From contig NZ_CP023688.1 in assembly GCF_008704655.1 (NCBI RefSeq), forward strand, positions 4,402,001 to 4,466,000: DNA of 64,000 nt, given 5' to 3'. The stretch is from Streptomyces rimosus. GTDB lineage: Bacteria > Actinomycetota > Actinomycetes > Streptomycetales > Streptomycetaceae. A program made the translations under genes and the position numbers. Positions 1 through 7,919 of the stretch are shown here, in pieces (within the stretch, counting starts at the first letter, position 1; every line of letters starts with the position of its first letter). The notes below the pieces were generated by a model. The model was not told the DNA's origin, searched no databases, and saw only the letters and a list, made by a program, of their open reading frames with translations.

Positions 1-1155
1 CGGGTACGCCGTACCGAGCCCGGACACCCTCGCCGCCAACGTCCGGTTGACCTCCTCCATCCCGAGCAGCTCGTCGAACAGCTTCCGCAGGGCCGCGCCC
101 GGCCGCTGGTACTGCCGTACGAGCGTCAGCTCCGCCAGCAGCGTCTGCACCTCGGTGTTCTCGGTGACCAGTTGCCCGACGGGCCTGCGTTCCGCGTCGT
201 AGCTGTCGAGCAGGCCGGGCGGTGCCCAGCCGTTGATCTCGGCGGCCAGCTTCCAGCCGAGGTTCATCGCGTCCTGGAGGCCGGTGTTCAGGCCCTGGCC
301 CGCGGCGGGGAAGTGGATGTGCGCGGCGTCGCCCGCCAGCAGGACGCGACCGGAGCGGTAGCTCGCGGCGAGCCGGGTGGCGTTGCCGAAGCGGGAGAGC
401 CAGCGGGGGTCGGCAACGCCGCAGTCGGTGCCGCACATCTGGATCAGGGACGTACGGAACTCCTCCAGCGTCACGGGCTCGGCGGCCGGCACCCGCATCC
501 GCTCCGGGTCGATGAGGACCAGCCGTGTCAGGCCGCCCTCCATCGGCGCGACGAGTACGCCGCCCGTGCGGGCGGCGTCGAGCGCGCCGGGGTCGATCGT
601 CGCGAAGTCGCCGAGTACGCCGGTGAGGGTTTCGTCGGTGCCGGGAAAGGCGATGCCGGCGGACTGCCGTACGACGCTGCGCCCGCCGTCGCAGCCGACG
701 ACGTAACCGGTACGGATGGTTTCGACGGCACCGTCTCGGCCGCGCACTTCGACGTCCACCCCGTCGGCGTCCTGGCGCAGCCCGGCGACCTCGGAACCGC
801 GCTCGATCACGACACCCAGTTCGCGGGCCCGTTCGGCCAGCAGTTCCTCGGTGCGGGCCTGGGCGATGAACAGCGTGTAGCCGTGCCGGGAGTCCAGCAC
901 CGAGAAGTCCAGGCGGGTGGGGAGCTGGGCGAAGTGCCAGCCGGGGACGGTGCGGCCGAGCGGGAGGAAACGGTCCAGCAGGCCGCGCTGGTCCATCAGC
1001 TCCACGCTGCGCGGGTGCAGGGTCAGCGCCCGCGAGTCGCGCTGCGGTTCCGTACGGCGCTCCAGAACCCGGGTCCGCACACCGGCCAGCGCGAGTTCGC
1101 TCGCGAGCATCAGGCCGGCCGGTCCGGCGCCCACCACGGTCACATCGACGTTCAT
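1..1155 (-). CDS. FAD-dependent aromatic monooxygenase, C-terminus cut by window edge
   Basis: The reading frame starts at ATG 1155 and runs off the left edge after about 385 codons. The N-terminus has a Rossmann dinucleotide motif (VGAGPAGLMLASELA, residues about 8-22). A second FAD motif, GCDGGRSVVRQ, lies near residue 155, and the ribityl-binding GDAAHIHFPAAGQGLN lies near residue 275. This order is that of the PheA/TfdB-type class A flavoprotein hydroxylases, which use NAD(P)H and oxygen to hydroxylate aromatic rings, polyketides or drugs. The specific substrate cannot be read from the sequence. The gene is divergent from a TetR regulator with a large palindrome between them, so it is probably induced by its own substrate through that repressor. 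The family is certain; the substrate is not. Confidence 0.9.
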   Translation of the reverse strand, partial: MNVDVTVVGAGPAGLMLASELALAGVRTRVLERRTEPQRDSRALTLHPRSVELMDQRGLLDRFLPLGRTVPGWHFAQLPTRLDFSVLDSRHGYTLFIAQARTEELLAERARELGVVIERGSEVAGLRQDADGVDVEVRGRDGAVETIRTGYVVGCDGGRSVVRQSAGIAFPGTDETLTGVLGDFATIDPGALDAARTGGVLVAPMEGGLTRLVLIDPERMRVPAAEPVTLEEFRTSLIQMCGTDCGVADPRWLSRFGNATRLAASYRSGRVLLAGDAAHIHFPAAGQGLNTGLQDAMNLGWKLAAEINGWAPPGLLDSYDAERRPVGQLVTENTEVQTLLAELTLVRQYQRPGAALRKLFDELLGMEEVNRTLAARVSGLGTAYP

Positions 1156-1203
1156 GAAGTTGTCCTCCCAGGTCAGGGATCAGCGCGGCCAGGGACCGCC
1201 AAT

Positions 1204-1237
1204 TAGTGAACACCGTTCACGTGAACGCTGTTCACTA
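1204..1237. promoter_or_regulatory. 34-base palindrome, probable TetR operator
   Basis: Sixteen of seventeen base pairs match across the dyad. The outer arms are TAGTGAACA and TGTTCACTA, and the centre is GTTCACGTGAAC. It sits between the divergent monooxygenase and TetR genes, 11 bases before the TetR start, where a repressor would block both promoters. That the adjacent TetR binds it is an inference from position. Confidence 0.75.
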
Positions 1238-1248
1238 TACTGAGCCCC

Positions 1249-1929
1249 ATGAGCTCACCGTCAACCCCGACCCGCGGCCGCCCCGCCCGACTCGACCGCG
1301 CACGCACCCTGGAAACGGCACTTGACCTGCTGAATCAGTCGGGCCTCGACGCGCTGACCATGCGACGGCTCGCCGACGCGATGGGCGTACAGGCAGGCGC
1401 CCTGTACCGCTACTTCGCCACCAAGCAGGACCTGCTGACCGCCATGGCGGAACGGATGCTGGAGGGCGTCAGCACATCGGCCCAGGCCATAGACGGAGAC
1501 GACTGGAGCGAACGCCTGGCCACCCTCGCCCGCGCCCAGCGCACCGCCCTGCTCGCCCACCGCGACGGCGCACGCGTATTCGCCGGCACCCACGCGACCG
1601 GCCCCAGCGTCCTCGGCTTCGCCGACACATTCGTGGGCGTACTACGGGAGGCCGGCTTCCAGGACGAAGCCGCGGCCCGCGCGCTCTATACGGTCGTCAA
1701 CTACACCGTCGGCCACACCCTGGAGGAGCAGGCGGCACTCCAGGCGGAGGACGGAGACCCCGAGGCCGTCAGCGCCCTGCGCGACGCGGTGACGACAGAC
1801 ACATACCCCCACCTCAACGCCACCCTCCCCACCCTCACCAGCACGGACTTCACCCGGCTCTTCGAGTTCGGACTCGATCTGATCATCGAGGGGTTGCGGG
1901 CGCGGCACGCGCCTTCGTCGGCCAAGTGA
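1249..1929 (+). CDS. TetR family transcriptional regulator
   Basis: A 226-residue protein with an N-terminal TetR helix-turn-helix. Residues about 15-60 include LTMRRLADAMGVQAGALYRYFATKQDLL, which is typical of the TetR/AcrR recognition helix and the following turn. The C-terminal helical ligand-binding part resembles the tetracycline-repressor-like C-terminal family. ATG 1249 was chosen because the helix-turn-helix begins soon after it and the palindrome at 1204-1237 lies directly upstream. It probably represses the divergent flavin monooxygenase and itself until a small aromatic ligand binds. Its last 47 bases overlap tail-to-tail with the methyltransferase gene on the other strand. Confidence 0.92.
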   Translation: MSSPSTPTRGRPARLDRARTLETALDLLNQSGLDALTMRRLADAMGVQAGALYRYFATKQDLLTAMAERMLEGVSTSAQAIDGDDWSERLATLARAQRTALLAHRDGARVFAGTHATGPSVLGFADTFVGVLREAGFQDEAAARALYTVVNYTVGHTLEEQAALQAEDGDPEAVSALRDAVTTDTYPHLNATLPTLTSTDFTRLFEFGLDLIIEGLRARHAPSSAK

Positions 1930-3037
1930 TGTGCTGGCCGCCCGGCCCGACGGTGATACCGAACCGCTCCAGGCCCGGGGAACCGTCGGCCCGCCAGCGC
2001 CGCACGTGTTCCTCCACCGCGTCCCACAACCGCGCCGGGCCTCCCTGGCGTACCAACGAGCGGCCCCTGTCCTGGCGGAGGGCTGCCCATGAGCCGTCCG
2101 CGACGTCCAGCAGCACCTGTTCGACACGGCCGTCCTCGCCCGCCAGGGTGATGTGCTGGGCGCGGGGGGCCGCGAGTTGTGCGACGAAGCGCGCGGTCCA
2201 GTCGTCCAGCGCCTCGTGTGCGGCCAGACGGGTGGGCCGTTCATCGGCGCTCGTCAGGTCGGGCAGGCAGCCGAGTGGGGGCGGCTGATGGGAGCGGGCG
2301 AGCATGAAGGAGATCCGGCCGCCGAGGAAGCGGCCACGCGCGATGCCCTCGCCGACCGTGAGGCAGGCCAGTTCGGAGGCGTACAGCCAGCCGGAGACGG
2401 TGGCCAGGATCCGGCCGCCCGGACGGGTCTGCCCGATCCAGTCGCCGGGGACCTCCAGGATTCCGCAGGAGGCGATCATCCGGTCGTACGGCGCCGAGGG
2501 CGCGTACCCGGCCAGGCCGTCCCCGACGACGAGTTCGGGAGCATGGCCGCACGCGCCGAGAGCGACCCGGGCCCGGGTCGCCACGTCCGGATCGACCTCT
2601 ACGGAGGTGACACGGTCCGCGCCGACCCGATGGCACAGCAACGCGGTGGAGTACCCGGTGCCGGTGCCGATCTCCAGTACCCGGTGGCCATCGGCGACGC
2701 GGAGCTCTTCCAGCATGCGCAGCACCAGCCCCGGCATGGTGCTGGAGGAGGTGGGGGCCCGGCAGACCGCGCCGCGGACATCGGTCGGGACGATGGTGCC
2801 GGCTACCTGCGTGACCAGGGAATCGTCGCGGTAGCAGCGCTCCAGCCAGGTGTCGTCGCCGGGCAGCACGGGCCGCCACCAGGTCGGCGCGGAGCCGGGC
2901 TCCCGCTCGAAGAAGCCGCCGCGCAGGAACTCGTGCCGCGGCACCGCTTCGGCCGCCGCCCGCCACCGATCCGTACGGAGGTGCCCGGCGTCCGTAAGCC
3001 GACGGACCAGGTCCGCCCGCAGCTCGTCTTCCTTCAC
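1883..3037 (-). CDS. tgmC: Graspetide-associated methyltransferase (PCMT-like)
   Basis: A 384-residue protein. An N-terminal region with PRHEFLRGGFF is followed by an AdoMet-binding motif I, VLEIGTGTGYS, at residues about 120-130. The fold resembles protein-L-isoaspartate O-methyltransferase. Methyltransferases of this type accompany ATP-grasp RiPP ligases in many actinomycetes and may methylate side-chain carboxylates, making or opening aspartimide, in the peptide. The start is GTG 3037, which overlaps the stop of the ligase gene by four bases (GTGA), so the two are translationally coupled. A longer open frame upstream only runs into the ligase gene. The gene symbol follows common graspetide usage; activity on this peptide is inferred. 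Confidence 0.85.
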   Translation of the reverse strand: MKEDELRADLVRRLTDAGHLRTDRWRAAAEAVPRHEFLRGGFFEREPGSAPTWWRPVLPGDDTWLERCYRDDSLVTQVAGTIVPTDVRGAVCRAPTSSSTMPGLVLRMLEELRVADGHRVLEIGTGTGYSTALLCHRVGADRVTSVEVDPDVATRARVALGACGHAPELVVGDGLAGYAPSAPYDRMIASCGILEVPGDWIGQTRPGGRILATVSGWLYASELACLTVGEGIARGRFLGGRISFMLARSHQPPPLGCLPDLTSADERPTRLAAHEALDDWTARFVAQLAAPRAQHITLAGEDGRVEQVLLDVADGSWAALRQDRGRSLVRQGGPARLWDAVEEHVRRWRADGSPGLERFGITVGPGGQHITWPTKARAAPATPR

Positions 3038-3987
3038 GCCGCGGCTCCCCTCTCCAGCAGGTCCGCCATGGCCGCCACCATGGGCAGGCCGGTCTCCGGC
3101 TCCAGCCAGGCCCACTGACCGGACGGATTGCATTCCAGGAACCACCATCGCCCCTGCCGGTCGACGGCGAAGTCGAACGCCCCGAAGACCAGCCGGAAGT
3201 GGTCGAGATAGGCGGCCAGAGCCTGCGGGACGCCGGGCGGCGGGGGCACGACGGTGTACGTCAGCGCTTCGTAATCGGTGCGCCAGTCCAGCAGGCCGGA
3301 GTCGATGCGTACGCAGAAGACGTGCTCACCGATGACGGTCACCCGGACGTCCGCCGCCTTGTCGACCCGGCGCTGGAACAGGTGCGCCGTACCGGCCACC
3401 GTGTCGTCGATCTCCTCGGCCGTGACCTCGGCGACTTCCACCGTGCAGGAGACACCGTCGATGCGGTACAGGGGTGTGGACAGGGGCTTGTAGATCACCG
3501 GGCCGTGTTCCTTGATGAACGTCCGTGCCGCCTCGGGATCGGAAGTGATCAGAGTGGGTGGCAGGCGGAAGCCGCACGAGGCCGCGGCGGCCAGGCCGGA
3601 GGGCTTGAACTCCGCGTCCCCGATGCGGTGCGGATGGTTGACGTACAGACATCCCGGCAGGGAAGCCAGCACACCGCCCAGCCCGTACCGGGCCTGCGTC
3701 AGAGCGAACCGGGCGTCCTGCTCCGCCAGGTGCGGGAAGCCGAAGCCGGACGGCCGCCGGTAGTAGAGCGAGCGGACACCGCTCAGGTCCGCGGCTCTGG
3801 AGGGTGTCGTGACCGTTCCGGCGAGCCCGTCGGAAGTGAAGGTGGCCGCGAGGGTCAGGGCGTGGGGGAAGTCCGCGGAATCCAGGCGTACGACGGGTAC
3901 GCCGCGGCGGTACAGCTCCCGGACCACCAGGTCGGCCGTGGGGTCGTCCTTGCTGGTCACGGCCAGGACGGGCCGGGTGTCGCTCAC
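3034..3987 (-). CDS. tgmB: ATP-grasp peptide ligase (graspetide maturase)
   Basis: A 317-residue ATP-grasp enzyme starting at GTG 3987 (SDTRPVLAVTSKDDPTADLVV). The nucleotide-binding stretch includes GPVIYKPLSTPLYR. The metal-binding end is GRWWFLECNPSGQWAWLE near residue 280, with the E-C-N pattern usual for this family. These enzymes activate Asp/Glu side-chain carboxylates with ATP and join them to Thr/Ser hydroxyls or Lys amines of the precursor, making omega-ester or omega-amide rings. The gene overlaps the precursor gene upstream and the methyltransferase gene downstream by four bases each, so all three form one translationally coupled operon. Confidence 0.9.
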   Translation of the reverse strand: MSDTRPVLAVTSKDDPTADLVVRELYRRGVPVVRLDSADFPHALTLAATFTSDGLAGTVTTPSRAADLSGVRSLYYRRPSGFGFPHLAEQDARFALTQARYGLGGVLASLPGCLYVNHPHRIGDAEFKPSGLAAAASCGFRLPPTLITSDPEAARTFIKEHGPVIYKPLSTPLYRIDGVSCTVEVAEVTAEEIDDTVAGTAHLFQRRVDKAADVRVTVIGEHVFCVRIDSGLLDWRTDYEALTYTVVPPPPGVPQALAAYLDHFRLVFGAFDFAVDRQGRWWFLECNPSGQWAWLEPETGLPMVAAMADLLERGAAA

Positions 3988-4295
3988 TGGTCGCTGTCGT
4001 TGCCGGTGTCCTGGTCCCCGCCGCCGTCCCCACCGCCGCCGGCGCCGTCCGACGGGTTGCCGGTGTTGGTCGGCGGATTGGTTCCGGAGCTCGTACCGTG
4101 CCCGGGCATCAGCACCGGCCGCCCTTCGGCGTCGAAATAGCGGGCCGTCTGCGTCTCCGGGTCCAGTTCGGTACGTGCGTAGGCCGGCGCGAACGAGGGG
4201 TAGGGCGCCATGCGCCGCAGCCCCCACGGCGGTGGCGTCGGCGCGCCGGACGGCATCGGACAGCCGGTGGGGAAGCGATCCGCGTGGTGGAACAC
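3984..4295 (-). CDS. tgmA: Graspetide precursor peptide
   Basis: A 103-residue peptide, ending in a GTGA overlap with the ligase gene. I chose GTG 4295 because GAGGAG lies six bases before it; an internal ATG at 4256 has no good ribosome site. The leader contains PWGLRRMAPYP (residues 23-33), the conserved recognition patch of actinobacterial ATP-grasp targets, then YARTELDPETQTARYFD. The C-terminal part carries Thr/Ser donors (T68, T72, T76, T78, T97) and Asp acceptors (D90, D94, D96, D100, D102) around a Gly-rich stretch, which suits side-chain ester cross-links. Which residues are joined cannot be told from the sequence. Confidence 0.85.
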   Translation of the reverse strand: MFHHADRFPTGCPMPSGAPTPPPWGLRRMAPYPSFAPAYARTELDPETQTARYFDAEGRPVLMPGHGTSSGTNPPTNTGNPSDGAGGGGDGGGDQDTGNDSDQ

Positions 4296-4652
4296 AAGGG
4301 TCTCCTCGCATGCGGCCTGTGCGGTGTGGCACCCGCGTGGCAGCACCGTGAGGCAACCGGAAGTGGTGGCGCGGTGTCCGCCGGCGCCGTGAACAGCGTG
4401 GCGGCCCCGGAGGGGGCGGAGGAAGAGCGCATGAGCGCGGAGGGGGGGTGGCAGGTTCACCCCCCTTCCTCCCTTCGCCGCACCCACGGCGCGTTTGGGC
4501 CGCGCCCGCCGCCCTCTCCCCACCCCTTGACCGTTGATCTTGCCAACCTTTTGGATCCCTTTACTTTCTTACCCCCAAGAATCGTTTGCCTTCAGCAACC
4601 AAGTGGTTCTACGGTTGCTCTAGGCAACAAAAGAAGAAGTGCGGAGGTGCCC
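4296..4652. promoter_or_regulatory. Divergent promoter region with two MarR-type inverted repeats
   Basis: This 357-base gap separates the graspetide operon from marR. It is unusually T-rich around 4540-4580. It contains two TTGC-N5-GCAA inverted repeats, at 4586-4598 (TTGCCTTCAGCAA) and 4615-4627 (TTGCTCTAGGCAA), 29 bases apart. The second ends 25 bases before the marR start. They are probable MarR operators overlapping the marR-exporter promoter. Confidence 0.65.
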
Positions 4653-5123
4653 ATGGCCGCTCAGAGTCAGTACGAGGAGCTGGCCCGGCAGCTCAGTGCC
4701 ATCGGTGCCGTCAAGCGGGAGATGGGGCGGATACTGCCGTCCGACTGTCCGCCCGCTTCGGCCGGGGTGCTCACGCTGCTCGACCGGTACGGCGAGATGC
4801 GGATGAGCAAGCTGGCGGAGCTGCTCGCGATCGACATGTCGGTCACGAGCCGGCATGTGGCGCACGTCGCCGAGCGCGGCTGGATCGAGCGGCAGCCCGA
4901 TCCGCAGGACAAGCGCTCGCGCCTGCTGCGGCTGACACCGAGCGGCCGGCTGCTCCTCGCGGAGCTCTCCGAACGTTACACAGCATCACTCGCCCGGTAC
5001 CTGGACGACTGGTCCGACAGCGACGTCGGCCGTCTGAACGAGTTGCTCGCCCGGCTCCGTACGAGCTTCGGCGACTGCCGGACCCGGGCGCACCACGAAA
5101 CGACCCGCACACCCGCGGAATGA
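4653..5123 (+). CDS. MarR family transcriptional regulator
   Basis: A 156-residue winged-helix protein. The helix-turn-helix and wing region runs from GVLTLLDRYGEMRMSKLAELL through DMSVTSRHVAHVAERGWIER to DPQDKRSRLLRLTPSGR, which has the DxRxxxLxLT wing signature of MarR proteins. ATG 4653 follows GGAGG at 4643-4647. It is immediately upstream of and co-directional with an MFS exporter (12-base gap), the usual arrangement of a MarR repressor and the pump it controls. The two TTGC-N5-GCAA repeats just upstream are the likely binding sites, giving autoregulation of both genes. Confidence 0.9.
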   Translation: MAAQSQYEELARQLSAIGAVKREMGRILPSDCPPASAGVLTLLDRYGEMRMSKLAELLAIDMSVTSRHVAHVAERGWIERQPDPQDKRSRLLRLTPSGRLLLAELSERYTASLARYLDDWSDSDVGRLNELLARLRTSFGDCRTRAHHETTRTPAE

Positions 5124-5134
5124 AAAGGAACCAC

Positions 5135-7708
5135 ATGGCTACGACCACACCATCCGGTGTGCGGGGCGGCCACGCCAAGCACGGGGGCCACCCGGCTCCC
5201 GACGGGGCGCCCATGTCGCACCGTCAGATCATGGAGGCGATATCCGGGCTGCTGCTCGGCATGTTCGTCGCCATCCTGTCCTCGACGATCGTCTCGAACG
5301 CGCTGCCCGAGATCATCCATGACCTCAAGGGCGGCCAGAGCGCCTACACCTGGGTCGTGACCGCGTCGCTGCTGGCGATGACCGCGGCCACCCCGCTGTG
5401 GGGCAAGCTCTCCGACCTGTTCAGCAAGAAGCTGCTGGTGCAGGTCGCCCTGGTGATCTACGTGGCGGGTTCGGTGGTGGCCGGTCTGTCGCAGAACGCA
5501 GGCATGCTGATCGCGTGCCGCGTCGTGCAGGGCATCGGCGTGGGCGGTCTGTCCGCGCTGGCCCAGATCGTCATGGCCGCGATGATCTCCCCGCGCGAGC
5601 GCGGCCGGTACAGCGGCTACATCGGCGCGACCTTCGCGGTCGCCACGGTCGGCGGCCCGCTGCTGGGCGGCGTCATCACCGACACCAGCTGGATGGGTTG
5701 GCGCTGGTGCTTCTACGTCGGCGTGCCGTTCGCGGTGATCGCCCTGATCGTGCTGCAGAAGACCCTGAAGCTGCCCGTGGTCAAGCGGGACGTCAAGGTC
5801 GACTGGGCGGGCGCCTTCTTCATCAGCGCGGCGGTCTCGCTGCTGCTGGTGTGGGTGACCCTGGCGGGCGACAAGTACGACTGGATCTCCGGCCAGACCT
5901 TCGCCATGGTCGGCGGCGCGATCGTGCTCGGCGCGATCTTCGTGTTCGTCGAGTCCAGGGCGGCCGAGCCGATCATCCCGCTGCGGCTGTTCCGCAACAA
6001 GACGATCACCCTCGCCTCGCTGGCCTCGCTGTTCGTCGGTATCGCGATGTTCACCGGCACCGTCTTCTTCAGCCAGTACTTCCAGCTGGCGCGCGGCGAG
6101 TCGCCGACGATGTCCGGGATCATGACGATCCCGATGATCGGCGGTCTGTTCATCTCCTCGACCGTTTCCGGTCAGATCATCACCAAGACCGGCAAGTGGA
6201 AGGCGTGGCTGGTCTCCGGCGGCGTGCTGGTGACCGCGGGCCTGGGCCTGCTGGGCACCATCCGCTACGACACCGAGTACTGGCACATCGCGATCTTCAT
6301 GGCGCTGATGGGCCTCGGCATCGGCATGATGATGCAGAACCTGGTGCTGTGCACGCAGAACCAGGTCGCCCCGCAGGACCTCGGCTCCGCCTCCTCCGTC
6401 GTGACCTTCTTCCGCTCCCTCGGTGGTGCGGTGGGCGTCTCGGCGCTCGGCGCGGTGCTCGCCAACCGGGTCACGCACTACGTCAAGGACGGCGTGCAGG
6501 AGCTCGGCCCGCAGGCCGCGGCGAAGTTCGCGCAGGGCGGCGCCGGCTCCGGCGGCGGTGGCATCCCGGACCTGGACGCCCTCCCGGCCCCGTTCCGGAC
6601 GATCATGGAGAGCGCCTACGGGCACGGCGTCGGCGACGTCTTCCTGTACGCGGCTCCGTGCGCGCTGCTCGCCTTCCTGCTGACGCTGTTCATCAAGGAG
6701 GTCGCGCTGAAGACCCAGGGCGGCATGGCGCAGGCCGCGACCCCGGAGGCCGAGCCGGCCGCCGCGGCCGCCCAGGCAGCGGCGCAGCCGCAGCCCGAGC
6801 CCGCCCTGGTGGGCGCGGGTGCCCCGGCGGGCCAGGACGACAACGGTGCGGCGCCCTCCTGGGCGCAGCAGCCGGCGGCGACCACCGCCACGCAGCCGCT
6901 GGCGGCGTACGCCTCGGCGGGCGGCGGTGACGAGGTCCCGGCCGGTCCGGCGATCCACGGCTCCGTACGCAACGCGGAGGGCCACCCGGTCGCGAACTCC
7001 GCGGTCACGCTGATCTCGCTCAGCGGTCGCCAGCTCGGCCGCTCGGTGGTCCAGGCCAACGGCTCGTACGTGCTGAACGCCCCCGGCGCCGGTTCGTACG
7101 TGCTGATCGCGGCGGCCGACGGCCACCAGCCGCAGGCGTCCACGGTCGTCGTCGGCGAGCAGGCGCTGGCCTACGACATCCTGCTCAGCGGCACCAGCGG
7201 CCTGGGCGGCCAGGTCCGCAGCGCGGTCACCGGCGAGCCGGTGGCGGACGCGATGGTCGTGGTCACCGATGTACGCGGTGAGGTGCTGGCCACCGGCAAG
7301 ACCGCGCCGGAGGGGTACTTCTCCTTCGACGAGCTGGCCCCCGGCACGTACACCATCGCCGTCAACGCGGCCGACTTCCGGCCGACGGCGCTGCCGGTCG
7401 AGGTCGGCGGCCAGGGCACGACCCGCATCGAGGTCGAGCTGCTGTCCGGCGCCCGGGTGCAGGGCGTCGTACGGGCGGGAGCCGAGCGGCGGCCGCTGCC
7501 GGACGCGCGGGTCACCCTCGTGGACGCGGCGGGCAACGTCGTGGCCACCTCCACCACCGGTGAGGACGGCGCGTACGCCTTCACCGACCTGGACGCGGGC
7601 GACTACACGGTCATCGCGAGCGGCTACCCGCCGGTCGCCAACGGCCTGACGGTCGACGCGCGCGGGGTCGACGGCTACGACGTCGAGCTCGCCCACCCCG
7701 GCGAGTGA
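5135..7708 (+). CDS. DHA2-type MFS multidrug exporter fused to carboxypeptidase-regulatory-like repeats
   Basis: An 857-residue protein starting at ATG 5135, after AAGGAA. Residues about 30-530 form a 14-helix EmrB/QacA-type transporter, with WVVTASLLAMTAATPLWGKLSDL as the early motif and proton-antiport features. A linker rich in Ala, Pro and Gln (about 535-600) leads to three consecutive carboxypeptidase-regulatory-like (CarboxypepD_reg) beta-sandwich repeats (about 605-857). Each has the pattern GxVRxxxGxPVAxAxVxxxxxxG...GxYxxxxLxxGxYxxxxxA. It is predicted to pump drugs or metabolites out in exchange for protons, with the repeats on one face of the membrane. It follows marR and precedes a YceI gene with the same extra fold, so the three probably act as a unit. 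Confidence 0.9.
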   Translation: MATTTPSGVRGGHAKHGGHPAPDGAPMSHRQIMEAISGLLLGMFVAILSSTIVSNALPEIIHDLKGGQSAYTWVVTASLLAMTAATPLWGKLSDLFSKKLLVQVALVIYVAGSVVAGLSQNAGMLIACRVVQGIGVGGLSALAQIVMAAMISPRERGRYSGYIGATFAVATVGGPLLGGVITDTSWMGWRWCFYVGVPFAVIALIVLQKTLKLPVVKRDVKVDWAGAFFISAAVSLLLVWVTLAGDKYDWISGQTFAMVGGAIVLGAIFVFVESRAAEPIIPLRLFRNKTITLASLASLFVGIAMFTGTVFFSQYFQLARGESPTMSGIMTIPMIGGLFISSTVSGQIITKTGKWKAWLVSGGVLVTAGLGLLGTIRYDTEYWHIAIFMALMGLGIGMMMQNLVLCTQNQVAPQDLGSASSVVTFFRSLGGAVGVSALGAVLANRVTHYVKDGVQELGPQAAAKFAQGGAGSGGGGIPDLDALPAPFRTIMESAYGHGVGDVFLYAAPCALLAFLLTLFIKEVALKTQGGMAQAATPEAEPAAAAAQAAAQPQPEPALVGAGAPAGQDDNGAAPSWAQQPAATTATQPLAAYASAGGGDEVPAGPAIHGSVRNAEGHPVANSAVTLISLSGRQLGRSVVQANGSYVLNAPGAGSYVLIAAADGHQPQASTVVVGEQALAYDILLSGTSGLGGQVRSAVTGEPVADAMVVVTDVRGEVLATGKTAPEGYFSFDELAPGTYTIAVNAADFRPTALPVEVGGQGTTRIEVELLSGARVQGVVRAGAERRPLPDARVTLVDAAGNVVATSTTGEDGAYAFTDLDAGDYTVIASGYPPVANGLTVDARGVDGYDVELAHPGE

Positions 7709-7919
7709 TCCCGGGCCCGGGGACCTGCCGTACGGCGGCGGGCCCCCGGGAGCCCCGGTTCGTTCCGGGGCGCACGAACTCCGGTCCGCTGTCCTTTTGA
7801 GCGGAGAGGCAGCACGGACCGGACCCCAGGGCTCCGGCGGCGGTACGCGCACAGGCAGGGGACGGCCTGCGTGCCGCCGCCCGGAGCCCGACATGTGAGA
7901 GGCAAGAACGGGAGTGGGA

